Positions 9,022-17,759 of a stretch of DNA of 64,000 bases are shown piece by piece; position 1 is the first letter of the stretch; every line of letters starts with the position of its first letter. The DNA is from CAWHMS01 sp963830495 (lineage in GTDB: Bacteria; Actinomycetota; Actinomycetes; Propionibacteriales; Nocardioidaceae): NCBI GenBank assembly GCA_963830495.1, contig CAWHMS010000002.1, positions 1,240,001-1,304,000 of the forward strand, written 5' to 3'. The translations under genes and the position numbers were made by a program. The notes beneath the pieces are model-generated. The model worked only from the letters and a program-made list of their open reading frames with translations. It searched no databases and had not been told where the DNA came from.

Positions 9022-9593
9022 CGAGGATCATCGCGGGCGAGGCGAAGGGGAGACGACTGTTGACTCCGGCCGGCACTCGCACCAGGCCCACCGGCGACCG
9101 TGTGCGCGAGGCGCTCTTCTCGGCGATCGACGCCCGGCTCGGCACCCTCGCGGGTCGACGGCTCCTCGACGTCTACGCCGGCTCAGGGGCGGTCGGTCTG
9201 GAGGCGCGGTCTCGAGGTGCCTCGAGCGTCACGCTCATCGAGCACGACCGGGCCACCGCCCGGCTGATCGTGCGCAACGCCAAGACGCTGGGGCTGGATC
9301 GCGTGCGGGTGCTGACCGGTCGGGCCGAGCTGCTGGCGCAGTCGGCGCCGGCCGAGGGCGGCTTCGACGTGGTGTTCCTCGATCCGCCCTACGACGTACC
9401 CGCCTCCGATCTGGTGCTCGTGCTCGAGCGGCTGCACGGGTCGGGATGGCTCGCCGACAGCGGGCTGGTGATCGTGGAGCGCCGTAGCCGGGGCGGTGCC
9501 TGGGAGTGGCCGGAGCCGTTCGAGGCGGTGTCGTCACGGCGGTACGGCGAGACGACGCTTTGGTACGGTCGGCTCGCTCCGTCTGTCGGATGA
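9018..9593 (+). CDS. rsmD: 16S rRNA (guanine(966)-N2)-methyltransferase
   Basis: 191 aa, GTG start overlapping the recG stop (GTGA). RsmD methylates N2 of G966 in 16S rRNA during 30S assembly, using SAM. Seen: N-terminal RIIAGEAKGRRLLTPAG, TRPTGDRVREALFSAI, the SAM motif I LLDVYAGSGAVGLEA, and the catalytic FLDPPYD (NPPY-type). The recG-rsmD-coaD order is widely conserved in actinobacteria, which supports the assignment. Confidence 0.95.
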   Translation: MTRIIAGEAKGRRLLTPAGTRTRPTGDRVREALFSAIDARLGTLAGRRLLDVYAGSGAVGLEARSRGASSVTLIEHDRATARLIVRNAKTLGLDRVRVLTGRAELLAQSAPAEGGFDVVFLDPPYDVPASDLVLVLERLHGSGWLADSGLVIVERRSRGGAWEWPEPFEAVSSRRYGETTLWYGRLAPSVG

Positions 9594-9609
9594 CCAGGGA
9601 GGAAGCGCC

Positions 9610-10086
9610 GTGCAGCGTGTCGTGTGTCCCGGCTCCTTCGACCCGATGACCAACGGTCACCTCGACGTCATCGGGCGGGCCGCCGGGCTGTTCGACGAGG
9701 TTATCGTCGCCGTGCTCCTCAACCGGAGCAAGCAGAGCCTGTTCAGCATCGACGAGCGGCTGGCCATGCTGACCGCCGCCGTGGCGCCTCACGACAACGT
9801 GTCGGTGGCGTCGTTCGACGGTCTGCTCGTCGACTTCTGTACGGCGCACGACGTCAGGGCCATCGTCAAGGGGTTGCGCGCCGTCAGCGACTTCGACTTC
9901 GAGCTGCAGATGGCCCAGATGAACCGGTCGCTGACGCAGGTGGAGACCGTGTGGATCCCCACCAGCCCGGAGTGGTCGTTCGTCGCGTCGAGCCTGGTCA
10001 AGGACATCGCCAGATTTGGCGGTGACGTGTCCGGCCTCGTACCGTCACACGTCCAGAAGCTGCTCATGGAGCGGATGGCGGACTAG
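9610..10086 (+). CDS. coaD: Pantetheine-phosphate adenylyltransferase
   Basis: 158 aa from the GTG at 9610, with GGAGG 8 nt upstream; the longer frame upstream overlaps rsmD and lacks family similarity. CoaD transfers AMP from ATP to 4'-phosphopantetheine, the penultimate step of coenzyme A synthesis. Seen: CPGSFDPMTNGHLDVI with the TxGH nucleotidyltransferase motif, LNRSKQSLFSI, KGLRAVSDFDFELQMAQMN and the C-terminal WSFVASSLVKDIARFGGD (ISSS/T-like ATP-binding loop). Length matches CoaD (about 160 aa). Confidence 0.96.
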   Translation: MQRVVCPGSFDPMTNGHLDVIGRAAGLFDEVIVAVLLNRSKQSLFSIDERLAMLTAAVAPHDNVSVASFDGLLVDFCTAHDVRAIVKGLRAVSDFDFELQMAQMNRSLTQVETVWIPTSPEWSFVASSLVKDIARFGGDVSGLVPSHVQKLLMERMAD

Positions 10087-10119
10087 CCGGTCGGGGGTAC
10101 GGCGGAGGAAGGCAACGGA

Positions 10120-10629
10120 GTGGACATCCAGCAACTCGTCGGACAGCTGCGCAGTGCGATCGAAGAAGCCCGCTCGATGCCGATGTCGTCCTCGGCGGTG
10201 ATCAACCGTGCGGAGGTCCTCGAGCTCCTGGACCGGCTCCAGGCCGCACTGCCGGAGGCGTTCAAGGAGCAGAACCTGGTCATGACCGACCGGGATGCAG
10301 TCGTGACGCGAGGCCGCGAAGAGGCAGAGCGCATCGTCGTCGAAGCGCGTAACGAGCGTGACCGGCTGGTGTCCGACACCGAGGTCTACCGCATCGCGCG
10401 CCGACAGGCCGACGAGCTGGTCGAGGAGGCCAGGCGGGAGACTGCCGCGCTGCGCCGGGAGTCCGACGAGTACGTCGACGGGCGGCTCGCGAATCTCGAG
10501 ATCACGCTCAACCGCACGCTCGAGGCGGTGACGCGCGGTCGGGATCGGCTGCACGACCGATCCGAGCTGTCCCGGCTGGACAGCGTCGAGCACGACGCCA
10601 GCCCGTTCTTCGCCGACGACGACCGGTGA
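10120..10629 (+). CDS. sepIVA: DivIVA-like septation protein (SepIVA homologue)
   Basis: 169 aa, GTG at 10120 preceded by GGAGGAAGG. The N-terminus DIQQLVGQLRSAIEEARSMP is followed by a long Arg/Glu coiled coil (about residues 60-150), as in DivIVA-family proteins. Position just before yceD-rpmF-rnc-mutM-smc matches mycobacterial SepIVA (Rv2927c locus), a cytoplasmic factor needed for septation and polar growth. The identification rests mainly on gene order and coiled-coil pattern, so the symbol is tentative. The C-terminal tail is acidic (FFADDDR). Confidence 0.75.
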   Translation: MDIQQLVGQLRSAIEEARSMPMSSSAVINRAEVLELLDRLQAALPEAFKEQNLVMTDRDAVVTRGREEAERIVVEARNERDRLVSDTEVYRIARRQADELVEEARRETAALRRESDEYVDGRLANLEITLNRTLEAVTRGRDRLHDRSELSRLDSVEHDASPFFADDDR

Positions 10630-10680
10630 CGACCGGCCGCCCACTCCGGACGCGATTTGAGGGCGGCCTGCACGAGCGGT

Positions 10681-10686
10681 TACTCT
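10681..10686 (+). promoter_or_regulatory. Putative -10 box of yceD-rpmF-rnc-mutM
   Basis: TACTCT lies 58 bp before the yceD ATG, in the 115-bp gap after sepIVA. It fits the TANNNT pattern seen elsewhere in this window. No clear -35. This would separate the ribosome-linked genes from the recG-coaD group. Confidence 0.4.
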
Positions 10687-10744
10687 GAGGGGCCGTTTCA
10701 CGTAGACGGTGATCTGTCGTGCCCGTCGATCGAAGGTTCCTGCG

Positions 10745-11305
10745 ATGCGACTCGACCCGCGTTCGCCGCTCGTGCTCAACACCCATGAGCTCGGCCGACG
10801 TCCCGGGTCGATGCGCACCCAGGAGTCCTCGGTGCCGGCGCCGGCGGATCTCGGTGTCGAAATGCTTGGTGTCCCCGAAGGATCTCCGGTCCAGCTGCAG
10901 TTCCGGCTGGAGGCGGTCATGGAGGGGGTGCTCGTGACGGGTGAGGCGCGCACGAAGGTTGCCGGGGAGTGCGCCCGGTGCCTGGAGCCCTTCGAGGACG
11001 TCCTCGAGGTCACTTTCCAGGAGCTGTACGTCTACCCCGAGAGCGAGGCCGAGGAGGACGAGGCCAGCCGGCTCGTCGAGGAGCACCTCGACCTCGAGCC
11101 GGTGCTACGGGACGCCGTGGTGCTCGCGCTGCCGTTCCAGCCCGTGTGCTCGGCCGGCTGCCCGGGCCTGTGCCCGGACTGCGGTGTCAGGCTCGCCGAC
11201 GATCCCGGGCACACGCACGAGGAGGAGGTCGACCCCCGATGGGCGGCCCTCTCGGGATTGAAGACCAAGAATGCCGGTGGCGATGCCGGTCAAGACGAGG
11301 AGTAG
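10745..11305 (+). CDS. yceD: YceD family (DUF177) protein
   Basis: 186 aa from the ATG at 10745 (MRLDPRSPLVLNTHELG). YceD/DUF177 proteins sit next to rpmF in most bacteria and are implicated in 23S rRNA accumulation; the exact mechanism is not settled. Seen: a conserved CARCLEPF loop, an acidic central stretch (PESEAEEDEASRLVEE) and a C-terminal zinc-ribbon-like set CSAGCPGLCPDCG. The rpmF start follows 3 bp after the stop, so the two are translated together. The 12 codons upstream of the chosen ATG have no family match. Confidence 0.9.
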   Translation: MRLDPRSPLVLNTHELGRRPGSMRTQESSVPAPADLGVEMLGVPEGSPVQLQFRLEAVMEGVLVTGEARTKVAGECARCLEPFEDVLEVTFQELYVYPESEAEEDEASRLVEEHLDLEPVLRDAVVLALPFQPVCSAGCPGLCPDCGVRLADDPGHTHEEEVDPRWAALSGLKTKNAGGDAGQDEE

Positions 11306-11308
11306 ATC

Positions 11309-11494
11309 GTGGCTGTTCCGAAGCGGAAGATGTCGCGCAGCAACACGCGCCACCGCCGTTCGCAGTGGAAGGCTGCCGTCCCCTCGCTCGTGACGTGCGC
11401 CAACCCGGCGTGCCAGGCCAAGCACCTGCCGCACCGCGCGTGCCCCGAGTGTGGGCAGTACGGCGCGAGGTCCGACCGTCGTCAGGTCCTCTGA
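11309..11494 (+). CDS. rpmF: 50S ribosomal protein L32
   Basis: 61 aa, GTG start. N-terminus VAVPKRKMSRSNTRHRRSQW is diagnostic of L32. Four cysteines (CANPAC and CPEC) make it the zinc-binding form. Large-subunit protein near the peptidyl transferase region. It lies between yceD and rnc with gaps of only a few bases, so it shares their transcript. Confidence 0.96.
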   Translation: MAVPKRKMSRSNTRHRRSQWKAAVPSLVTCANPACQAKHLPHRACPECGQYGARSDRRQVL

Positions 11495-11503
11495 CCCGCC
11501 GAC

Positions 11504-12247
11504 GTGGAAGAGGCTGCACTGCGCTCGTCACGTGACGAGCTGTGCGCCCAGCTCGGCGTACCCGCTTTGGATCCCGGGCTGCTGAATCGCGCCCTGACAC
11601 ACCGCTCGTACGCGTACGAGCACGGCGGGCTGCCGACCAACGAGCGGCTGGAGTTCCTCGGTGACTCGGTGCTCGGCGTCGTCGTGACCGACGCGCTCTA
11701 CCGCGCGCACCCCGACCTGTCGGAGGGGCGGCTGGCCAAGCTGCGCGCAGCCGTCGTCAACGCCCGGGCGCTGGCTGAGGTGGCCCGGACCCTCGGCCTC
11801 GGCGACCACCTGATGCTGGGCCGCGGCGAGGAGACGACCGGTGGCAGGGACAAGTCCTCCATCCTGTCCGACGCAGTGGAGGCGCTCATCGGTGCGGTCT
11901 ATCTCGACCAGGGGTTCGTCGTGGCCGGCGAGGTCGTGCACCGGCTCTTCGACCCGCTGATGACGGCGGCCGCGGACCTCGGGGCTGGCCTCGACTGGAA
12001 GACCAGCCTGCAGGAGATGTCGGCCGACCTGGGTCTCGGCGTTCCTGAGTACCTCATCGAGGAGAGCGGCCCCGACCACCAGAAGACGTTCCTCGCCCAG
12101 GTGCGGGTGGGCACCAGTGTCTACGGGCAGGGCTCCGGGCGCTCCAAGAAGGAAGCCGAGCAGCAGTGCGCCGAGACCGCGTGGCGGACCATCCGCGAGG
12201 AACACCCCGAGGCGGTTCCGCGCCACCCCGACGACCAGCTCACCTGA
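11504..12247 (+). CDS. rnc: Ribonuclease III
   Basis: 247 aa, GTG start 9 bp after rpmF. RNase III cuts double-stranded RNA and matures rRNA precursors. N-terminal endonuclease domain (about 10-150) with the signature NERLEFLGDSVLG and the second acidic site SDAVEALIGAVYLDQG; C-terminal dsRNA-binding domain (about 170-240) with KTSLQEM, TFLAQVRVG and GSGRSKKEAEQQCAETAW. Length and both domains are normal. mutM follows after 10 bp. Confidence 0.97.
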   Translation: MEEAALRSSRDELCAQLGVPALDPGLLNRALTHRSYAYEHGGLPTNERLEFLGDSVLGVVVTDALYRAHPDLSEGRLAKLRAAVVNARALAEVARTLGLGDHLMLGRGEETTGGRDKSSILSDAVEALIGAVYLDQGFVVAGEVVHRLFDPLMTAAADLGAGLDWKTSLQEMSADLGLGVPEYLIEESGPDHQKTFLAQVRVGTSVYGQGSGRSKKEAEQQCAETAWRTIREEHPEAVPRHPDDQLT

Positions 12248-12257
12248 TCGGGGTCAC

Positions 12258-13109
12258 GTGCCCGAGCTGCCCGAGGTCGAGGTGGTCCGTCGCGGTCTGG
12301 AGACCCACGCGGTCGGTCGTGAGATCGAGCGGGTCCGGGTGCTGCACGCGCGGCCGGTCCGTCGCCATCTGCCCGGGGCGGCCGACTTCGAGGAGCGGGT
12401 AAGCGGTCGTCGGATCGACGCGGTACGTCGTCGGGGCAAGTACTTCTGGCTGGCGCTGGACGCAGACGACGCGGTGCTCGGCCATCTCGGGATGAGCGGC
12501 CAGATGCTGGTGCGCCCTCGCGATGCCGCGGCCGAGCGTCATCTGCGGGTCGTCTTCGAGCTCTCGGGTGACCGCGACATCCGGTTCGTCGACCAGCGGA
12601 TGTTCGGGGGGCTGCTGTTCTCCGAGGGAGGTGCCGACCTGCCGGCCGAGATCGCCCACATCGCACGGGACCCGATCGACCCGCTCTTCGACGAAGCTGG
12701 CTTCGCCACGGCCGTGCGCCGACGACGTACCGGGGTCAAGCGAGCCCTGCTGGACCAGAACCTGATCTCCGGGGTGGGCAACATCTACGCCGACGAGGCG
12801 CTGTGGGCGGCTCGGCTGCACTACGCGCGGGCCACCGACACGCTGCGGCGGCCCGACCTCGCCCGGCTGCTCGCCGAGGTGCGCGCGGTCATGATGCGGG
12901 CCCTGACCGAAGGGGGTACGTCGTTCGACGCGCTCTACGTCAACGTCAACGGCGAGTCCGGTTACTTCGACCGCTCGCTGGCCGCCTACGGACGCGAGGG
13001 CGAGCCGTGTCCGCGGTGTGGCACCGCGATCCGCCGCGACGCCTTCATGAACCGGTCGTCGTACACCTGCCCGCGATGTCAGCCGCGGCCGCGCCGTGGG
13101 CGTTGGTGA
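12258..13109 (+). CDS. mutM: Formamidopyrimidine-DNA glycosylase
   Basis: 283 aa from the GTG at 12258; the mature N-terminus is PELPEVEVVRRGLE, where Pro1 is the catalytic nucleophile and Glu2 follows, so no longer start is possible. It removes 8-oxoguanine and Fapy lesions and nicks the abasic site. Seen: GKYFWLAL, LGMSGQMLV, helix-two-turn-helix region with NIYADEALWAARLH, and the zinc finger CPRCGTAIRR...YTCPRCQ. Its last 31 bp overlap a convergent small gene. Confidence 0.97.
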   Translation: MPELPEVEVVRRGLETHAVGREIERVRVLHARPVRRHLPGAADFEERVSGRRIDAVRRRGKYFWLALDADDAVLGHLGMSGQMLVRPRDAAAERHLRVVFELSGDRDIRFVDQRMFGGLLFSEGGADLPAEIAHIARDPIDPLFDEAGFATAVRRRRTGVKRALLDQNLISGVGNIYADEALWAARLHYARATDTLRRPDLARLLAEVRAVMMRALTEGGTSFDALYVNVNGESGYFDRSLAAYGREGEPCPRCGTAIRRDAFMNRSSYTCPRCQPRPRRGRW

Positions 13110-13330
13110 CGGGCTGCTTCGGCGGCGACCGCGGCGGGCACCCGTCCAGACGCGTCGACCGGCGTCCAGGCCTCGGTGCGGACCCACTCCGAGCCGCAGC
13201 ACCGGCACGCGAAGACGGCCTGATCGGGTTCCTGCATCCCCCGCCACACCTCGCCGGTCGCCTGCCAGGCGCACACCGACTGGCAGGGCCAGGCGGCCAC
13301 CGCTCGCGGGTGGGGGGAACTGTCAGACAT
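13079..13330 (-). CDS. Small zinc-ribbon-like protein, unknown function
   Basis: 83 aa from the ATG at 13330. Two cysteine pairs stand out: WPCQSVCAW near residue 16 and FACRCCGSEWV near residue 41, suggesting metal binding. The C-terminus is basic (RHQRPRRGRG). It overlaps the 3' end of mutM by 31 bp in opposite orientation. The real start is not certain, because no strong ribosome binding site is visible. I do not recognise a named family; coding status rests on the Cys pattern and composition. Confidence 0.6.
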   Translation of the reverse strand: MSDSSPHPRAVAAWPCQSVCAWQATGEVWRGMQEPDQAVFACRCCGSEWVRTEAWTPVDASGRVPAAVAAEAARHQRPRRGRG

Positions 13331-13495
13331 AGCCCCATTGTCACCGACGCCCCGGTGTTGACCACGACCGGATCGAGTGACACTCTGGAGTGAGCAGCAG
13401 CACCGTCGCGTGGGCTCGGCCCTCTCGCCAGTTGGCGAGTCGAGTGGTTCCCGGTCGGTGCCGCCACCCTCAGCAAATTCAAAGGATGCGCTTTC

Positions 13496-13699
13496 ATGGC
13501 CAAGGCTCTTGTGGGCTTCATCGGCGGCGACCCTCGTCTTCTCGACGACAACAAACGACTGCGGCGTCGCGTCGCGGAGCTCGAGGCCTTGGTGCTCCGG
13601 CTCCAGGCGGAGAACGACGCCCTGGCGGCGCACGCCCAGCGCGGCGACCTCCTCACGGTCCCGGACCACATCGACGATCACGCGGTCGCCGGCGCCTGA
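13496..13699 (+). CDS. Small conserved coiled-coil protein (67 aa)
   Basis: ATG at 13496, with an AAAGGA stretch about 10 nt upstream. MAKALVGFIGGDPRLLDDN is followed by an Arg/Leu/Glu helix (KRLRRRVAELEALVLRLQAENDALAA) with clear heptads, and a short tail DLLTVPDH. Small proteins with this MAKAL-GG-DPRLL layout are, as I recall, common in actinobacteria but have no assigned function. It lies in the place where mycobacteria carry acylphosphatase, between mutM and smc. Confidence 0.75.
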   Translation: MAKALVGFIGGDPRLLDDNKRLRRRVAELEALVLRLQAENDALAAHAQRGDLLTVPDHIDDHAVAGA

Positions 13700-13784
13700 G
13701 TAGGCCCCTGGGACCGGCGGCGACGGTCGGGCGCTTCGCCATGCCCGGGGTGTGGTGGTAAACGGAATCACCCGGCCGCGTCGG

Positions 13785-13790
13785 TAGGCT
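13785..13790 (+). promoter_or_regulatory. Putative -10 box of smc
   Basis: TAGGCT lies 78 bp upstream of the smc GTG at 13868. It is the same hexamer as in front of ffh (26263-26268). No clear -35. Confidence 0.4.
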
Positions 13791-13867
13791 TCGCGGTGGC
13801 CTTCCCCACCGCCACGCGCCTGCTCGCCCGGATACCTGGGCACGAGGCGTCCGAAGGAGCATCACGC

Positions 13868-16800
13868 GTGTACCTCAAGAGCCTCACGCTCCGCGGCTTC
13901 AAGTCCTTCGCCTCCTCCACCAGCCTCAGCTTCGAGCCTGGCATCACCTGCATCGTCGGGCCGAACGGCTCGGGCAAGTCCAACGTCGTCGACGCGCTGG
14001 CCTGGGTGATGGGGGAGCAGGGGGCCAAGTCCCTGCGCGGGGGCAAGATGGAGGACGTCATCTTCGCGGGTACGTCGGGCCGGCCCCCGCTCGGCCGTGC
14101 CGAGGTAGTGCTCACGATCGACAACGCAGACGGGGCGCTGCCGATCGACTACGCCGAGGTCACGATCTCCCGGACGATGTTTCGCAACGGCGGCTCGGAG
14201 TACGCCATCAACGGCCAGACCTGCCGGCTCCTCGACGTCCAGGAGCTGCTGAGCGACTCCGGCATCGGCCGGGAGATGCACGTCATCGTCGGACAGGGGC
14301 AGCTCGACACCATCCTGCACGCCTCCCCCGAGGAGCGCCGAGGGTTCGTCGAAGAGGCGGCCGGCGTGCTCAAGCACCGCAAGCGCAAGGAGAAGGCGCT
14401 TCGCAAGCTCGACGCGACCGAGGGCAACCTCACCCGGCTGTCCGACCTGCTCAGCGAGATCCGACGGCAGCTCAAGCCGCTGGGGCGTCAGGCCGAGGTC
14501 GCCCGCCGCGCTTCGGCGGTGCAGATGGAGGTGCGCGACGCGCGTGCCCGACTGCTCGCCGACGACGTCGTCCGGGTGTCCGAGGCGCTGGCGAAGGAGC
14601 TCGCCGACGAGGCCGAGCTCACGTCGCGCCGGGCTCAGGTCGACGGCGCCCTGACCGAGGCGCGCGGGTCCGAGGCGGCTCTCGAGGAGACGCTGCGCAC
14701 CGCCGCACCGCTGCTGACCGCCGCGCAGGAGACGTGGTTCGGGCTCTCGGGTCTGCGCGAGCGGCTGCGGGGCACCGCCGGTCTAGCCGCCGAGAGGCTG
14801 CGGCATGCCACCGACGAGTCCGGCGACGACCGGCCGGGACGTGACCCCGACGAGCTGGAGGCCGAGGCCGCCGAGATCCGCCGGCACGAGGACTCGATGC
14901 GCGCCGAGGTCGAGGGGCTGCAGGCGCAGCTCGACGTCGCCGTACGACGCAAGCAGCAGAGCGAGCTGGCGCACGCTGCGGAGGAGCGCCGGGTCGCCGG
15001 CCTGGTCCGCGCGGCGGCAGACCGGCGCGAAGGCCTCGCCAGGCTCGCGGGGCAGGTCAACACGCTCCGGAGCCGGGCCGCCGCGGCCGAGGAGGAGGTG
15101 GGTCGGCTCACGAGCGCACGCGACGAGGCCACCGCCCGGGCCGAGCGGGCGCGACGCGACTTCACCGCCCTGGAGACACGCATCGCGGGGCTGGATGCTG
15201 GCGAGAGTGGGCTCGACGCGGAGTACGAAGCCGCCGCGGCCGCCCTGGGTGACATCGAGGATCGCCTGGGCAAGCTCCGAGACGAGGAGCAGCAGGCCGA
15301 GCGTGCCCGCGTCGCGATCGCCGCCCGCAAGGAAGCGCTGGAGACCGGGCTCAACCGAAAGGACGGCGCCGGGGCGCTGCTGGCCGCCACCGAGCCGGTC
15401 TCCGGTCTGCTCGGGTCCGTGGCCGCGCTGGTCTCGGTCCGGCACGGCTACGAGACGGCGGTCGCCGCCGCGCTCGGCACGGCCGCTGACGCCGTCGCGG
15501 TCGGCGATGTCGACGCTGCCGTCGGCGCGATCACGCACCTGAAGCAGGCAGACTTGGGCCGCTCCGGTTTCGTGCTCGGTGGAGGTGACGTCGACGACCG
15601 GCGCTGGCCGGGTCTGCCGACCGGCGCGGCGTACGCCGTCGACGTGGTCGAGGCCCCCGACGCCCTTCGAGCGGCCTTGCAGCGGCTGCTGTTCAAGACG
15701 GTGGTCGTCGACGACCTCGCTGCCGCCCGCGCTCTCGTCTCAGACCTTCCTGACCTGGTCGCAGTGACCCGCGCGGGAGACGTGCTCGGAACCCATGTCG
15801 CGGCAGGTGGGTCGAGCTCGCAGCCGAGCCTGATCGAGGTGCAGTGCGCGGTCGACGACGCAGCGGACGCGCTGGCCGAGGCCACTGCCGACACGGAGCG
15901 GCTCCGCTTCGAGCTCAGCGCGCTCGAGGCCGAGCGCCAGGAGGTGCAGGGGCGGGTCAACGTGGCGCTGGCGAAGCTGCACGAGTCGGACGCCGCCATG
16001 GCCGCCGTCGCCGAGGAGCTCGGGCAGCTCGGATCCGCGGCCCGAGCGGCCAAGGCGGAGGCCGAACGGATCGCCGGCGCGATCGCAGCGGCCGAGACCG
16101 CGCGCGACGACAACGTCTGCGGCCTCGCGGACCTGGAGCAGCGACTCGCCTCGGCTCGGGAGGCTCCCGACGAGGAACCGGACACGTCCGAGCGAGCCCG
16201 GCTGGCCGACGAGGCACGGTCGGCCCGGCAGGGCGAGATGGACTCCCGGCTCGCCCTGCGGACCGCCGAGGAGCGGACCCGGGCCTTGCACGGACGTGCC
16301 GACAGCCTCGTGTCCGCCGCCGCGCAGGAGCGGGAGGCGCGGGCGCGGGCGCAGGTGCGTCGCGAGCGGCGGCGACGCGAGGCTGCCACCGCCGAGGCGG
16401 TCGGGACGGCATCGGAGGTCGTGCTGGCCCGGCTGGAACGGTCGCTGGACGACGCCGTACGTCGCCGGACTGAGGTCGAGGCCGCACGTGCCGACACGGA
16501 GCAGCAGCTGGCAGCAGCACGCGGGCGGCTGAGGCAGCTCGAGGCCGAGCTCGCCACCCTGACCGACACCGTGCACCGCGACGAGATGCTGCGCACTGAG
16601 CAGCGGCTGCGGAAGGAGCAGCTCGAGCAGCGCGCGCGAGACGGCCTGGGCCTGGATCTGGAATCCCTGGTGGCCGACTACGGCCCGGACCAGCTCGTGC
16701 CGCCCAGGGTGGCGACCGCCGACGACGGGCCGGCGGCCGAACCCGTGCCCTTCGTGCGGGAGGAGCAGCAGAAGCGGCTCCGCTCCGCAGAACGCGCCCT

Positions 16801-17416
16801 CGCCGAGCTGGGCAGGGTCAATCCGCTCGCTCTGGAGGAGTTCTCGGCGCTCGAGGAGCGACACAAGTTCCTGACTGAGCAGCTCGAAGACCTCCGGAGG
16901 ACACGCCGCGACCTGCTCGACATCGTCAGAGAGGTCGACGACCGGGTGCAGCAGGTGTTCACCGCCGCCTACACCGACGTCGCCCGGGAGTTCGAGGCCG
17001 TCTTCGCCCGGCTCTTCCCCGGCGGTGAGGGCAGGCTCGTCCTGACCGAGCCCACCGACATGCTCGGCACCGGCATCGACGTGGAGGCGCGCCCTGCCGG
17101 CAAGAAGGTCAAGCGCCTCTCGCTGCTCTCCGGCGGCGAACGCTCCCTGGTGGCTGTGGCATTCCTCGTGGCCCTGTTCAAGGCGAGACCCTCGCCGTTC
17201 TACATCCTCGACGAGGTCGAGGCCGCCCTCGACGACATCAACCTCGGACGGCTGCTGGAGATCTACGAAGAGCTGCGCGAGAGCTCGCAGCTTCTCGTCA
17301 TCACGCACCAGAAGCGCACGATGGAGGTCGGTGACGCGCTGTACGGCGTCTCGATGCGTGGCGACGGAGTCTCTGCGCTCATCAGCCAGCGGCTGCGCGA
17401 ACCCGAACCTGCCTGA
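13868..17416 (+). CDS. smc: Chromosome segregation ATPase SMC
   Basis: 1182 aa from the GTG at 13868, chosen because the product begins VYLKSLTLRGFKSFASS and AGGAG lies 9 nt upstream; the frame extends 72 bp further with no match. SMC dimers extrude DNA loops and compact the origin region. Walker A GPNGSGKSN at residues 31-39, two long coiled-coil arms (about 165-500 and 665-1000) around a hinge (about 510-660, LLGSVAALVSVRHGYE), then the signature LLSGGERSLVAVAF and Walker B YILDEVEAALDD. Length is normal. No scpA/scpB in this window. Confidence 0.97.
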   Translation: MYLKSLTLRGFKSFASSTSLSFEPGITCIVGPNGSGKSNVVDALAWVMGEQGAKSLRGGKMEDVIFAGTSGRPPLGRAEVVLTIDNADGALPIDYAEVTISRTMFRNGGSEYAINGQTCRLLDVQELLSDSGIGREMHVIVGQGQLDTILHASPEERRGFVEEAAGVLKHRKRKEKALRKLDATEGNLTRLSDLLSEIRRQLKPLGRQAEVARRASAVQMEVRDARARLLADDVVRVSEALAKELADEAELTSRRAQVDGALTEARGSEAALEETLRTAAPLLTAAQETWFGLSGLRERLRGTAGLAAERLRHATDESGDDRPGRDPDELEAEAAEIRRHEDSMRAEVEGLQAQLDVAVRRKQQSELAHAAEERRVAGLVRAAADRREGLARLAGQVNTLRSRAAAAEEEVGRLTSARDEATARAERARRDFTALETRIAGLDAGESGLDAEYEAAAAALGDIEDRLGKLRDEEQQAERARVAIAARKEALETGLNRKDGAGALLAATEPVSGLLGSVAALVSVRHGYETAVAAALGTAADAVAVGDVDAAVGAITHLKQADLGRSGFVLGGGDVDDRRWPGLPTGAAYAVDVVEAPDALRAALQRLLFKTVVVDDLAAARALVSDLPDLVAVTRAGDVLGTHVAAGGSSSQPSLIEVQCAVDDAADALAEATADTERLRFELSALEAERQEVQGRVNVALAKLHESDAAMAAVAEELGQLGSAARAAKAEAERIAGAIAAAETARDDNVCGLADLEQRLASAREAPDEEPDTSERARLADEARSARQGEMDSRLALRTAEERTRALHGRADSLVSAAAQEREARARAQVRRERRRREAATAEAVGTASEVVLARLERSLDDAVRRRTEVEAARADTEQQLAAARGRLRQLEAELATLTDTVHRDEMLRTEQRLRKEQLEQRARDGLGLDLESLVADYGPDQLVPPRVATADDGPAAEPVPFVREEQQKRLRSAERALAELGRVNPLALEEFSALEERHKFLTEQLEDLRRTRRDLLDIVREVDDRVQQVFTAAYTDVAREFEAVFARLFPGGEGRLVLTEPTDMLGTGIDVEARPAGKKVKRLSLLSGGERSLVAVAFLVALFKARPSPFYILDEVEAALDDINLGRLLEIYEELRESSQLLVITHQKRTMEVGDALYGVSMRGDGVSALISQRLREPEPA

Positions 17417-17483
17417 CGGCTCCGACCGCGGGCCTGGCACCATGGGTGGTCCGACCTCACGTAACACGGAAGACGCACCCCCC

Positions 17484-17693
17484 ATGCTGCTCATCACTGT
17501 CGCCCTGCTGATCGTGCTCGCCCTCGCCGGACTCGTCACGGCGTACGTCGCCTTTCCGCACCGCGGCGAGTCGATCCCCCACGCCGAGTGGCTCTCCAAT
17601 GCCATGGTGAGGTCCGACCAGGCGATCAGCGCGCGGCTCACGCTCCTCGAGGAGCACGTCGGCGAGCACCGGGAAGCACGTCACCGCTCCTGA
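17484..17693 (+). CDS. Small single-span membrane protein
   Basis: 69 aa from the ATG at 17484; an in-frame ATG at 17442 would add 14 residues. Residues 2-25 are one hydrophobic helix (LLITVALLIVLALAGLVTAYV), followed by FPHRGESIPHAEWLSNAM and a charged helix RLTLLEEHVGEHREARHRS. No named family recognised. It sits between smc and ftsY in the same direction, so it is likely co-transcribed with them. Confidence 0.6.
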   Translation: MLLITVALLIVLALAGLVTAYVAFPHRGESIPHAEWLSNAMVRSDQAISARLTLLEEHVGEHREARHRS

Positions 17694-17759
17694 CCGCCCA
17701 GGCGGCATCGCACCCTCCGGCTGTCACCAGCGTGCCGGGGCTTGAAAGAATGGCCCACC

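Noticed and set aside
13390..13495. Possible acylphosphatase gene expected between mutM and smc
   Set aside because: No frame with the acylphosphatase motif; the gene is absent from this position.
15740..17641. 633-codon minus-strand ORF
   Set aside because: Shadow of the smc 3' half; composition is artefactual.
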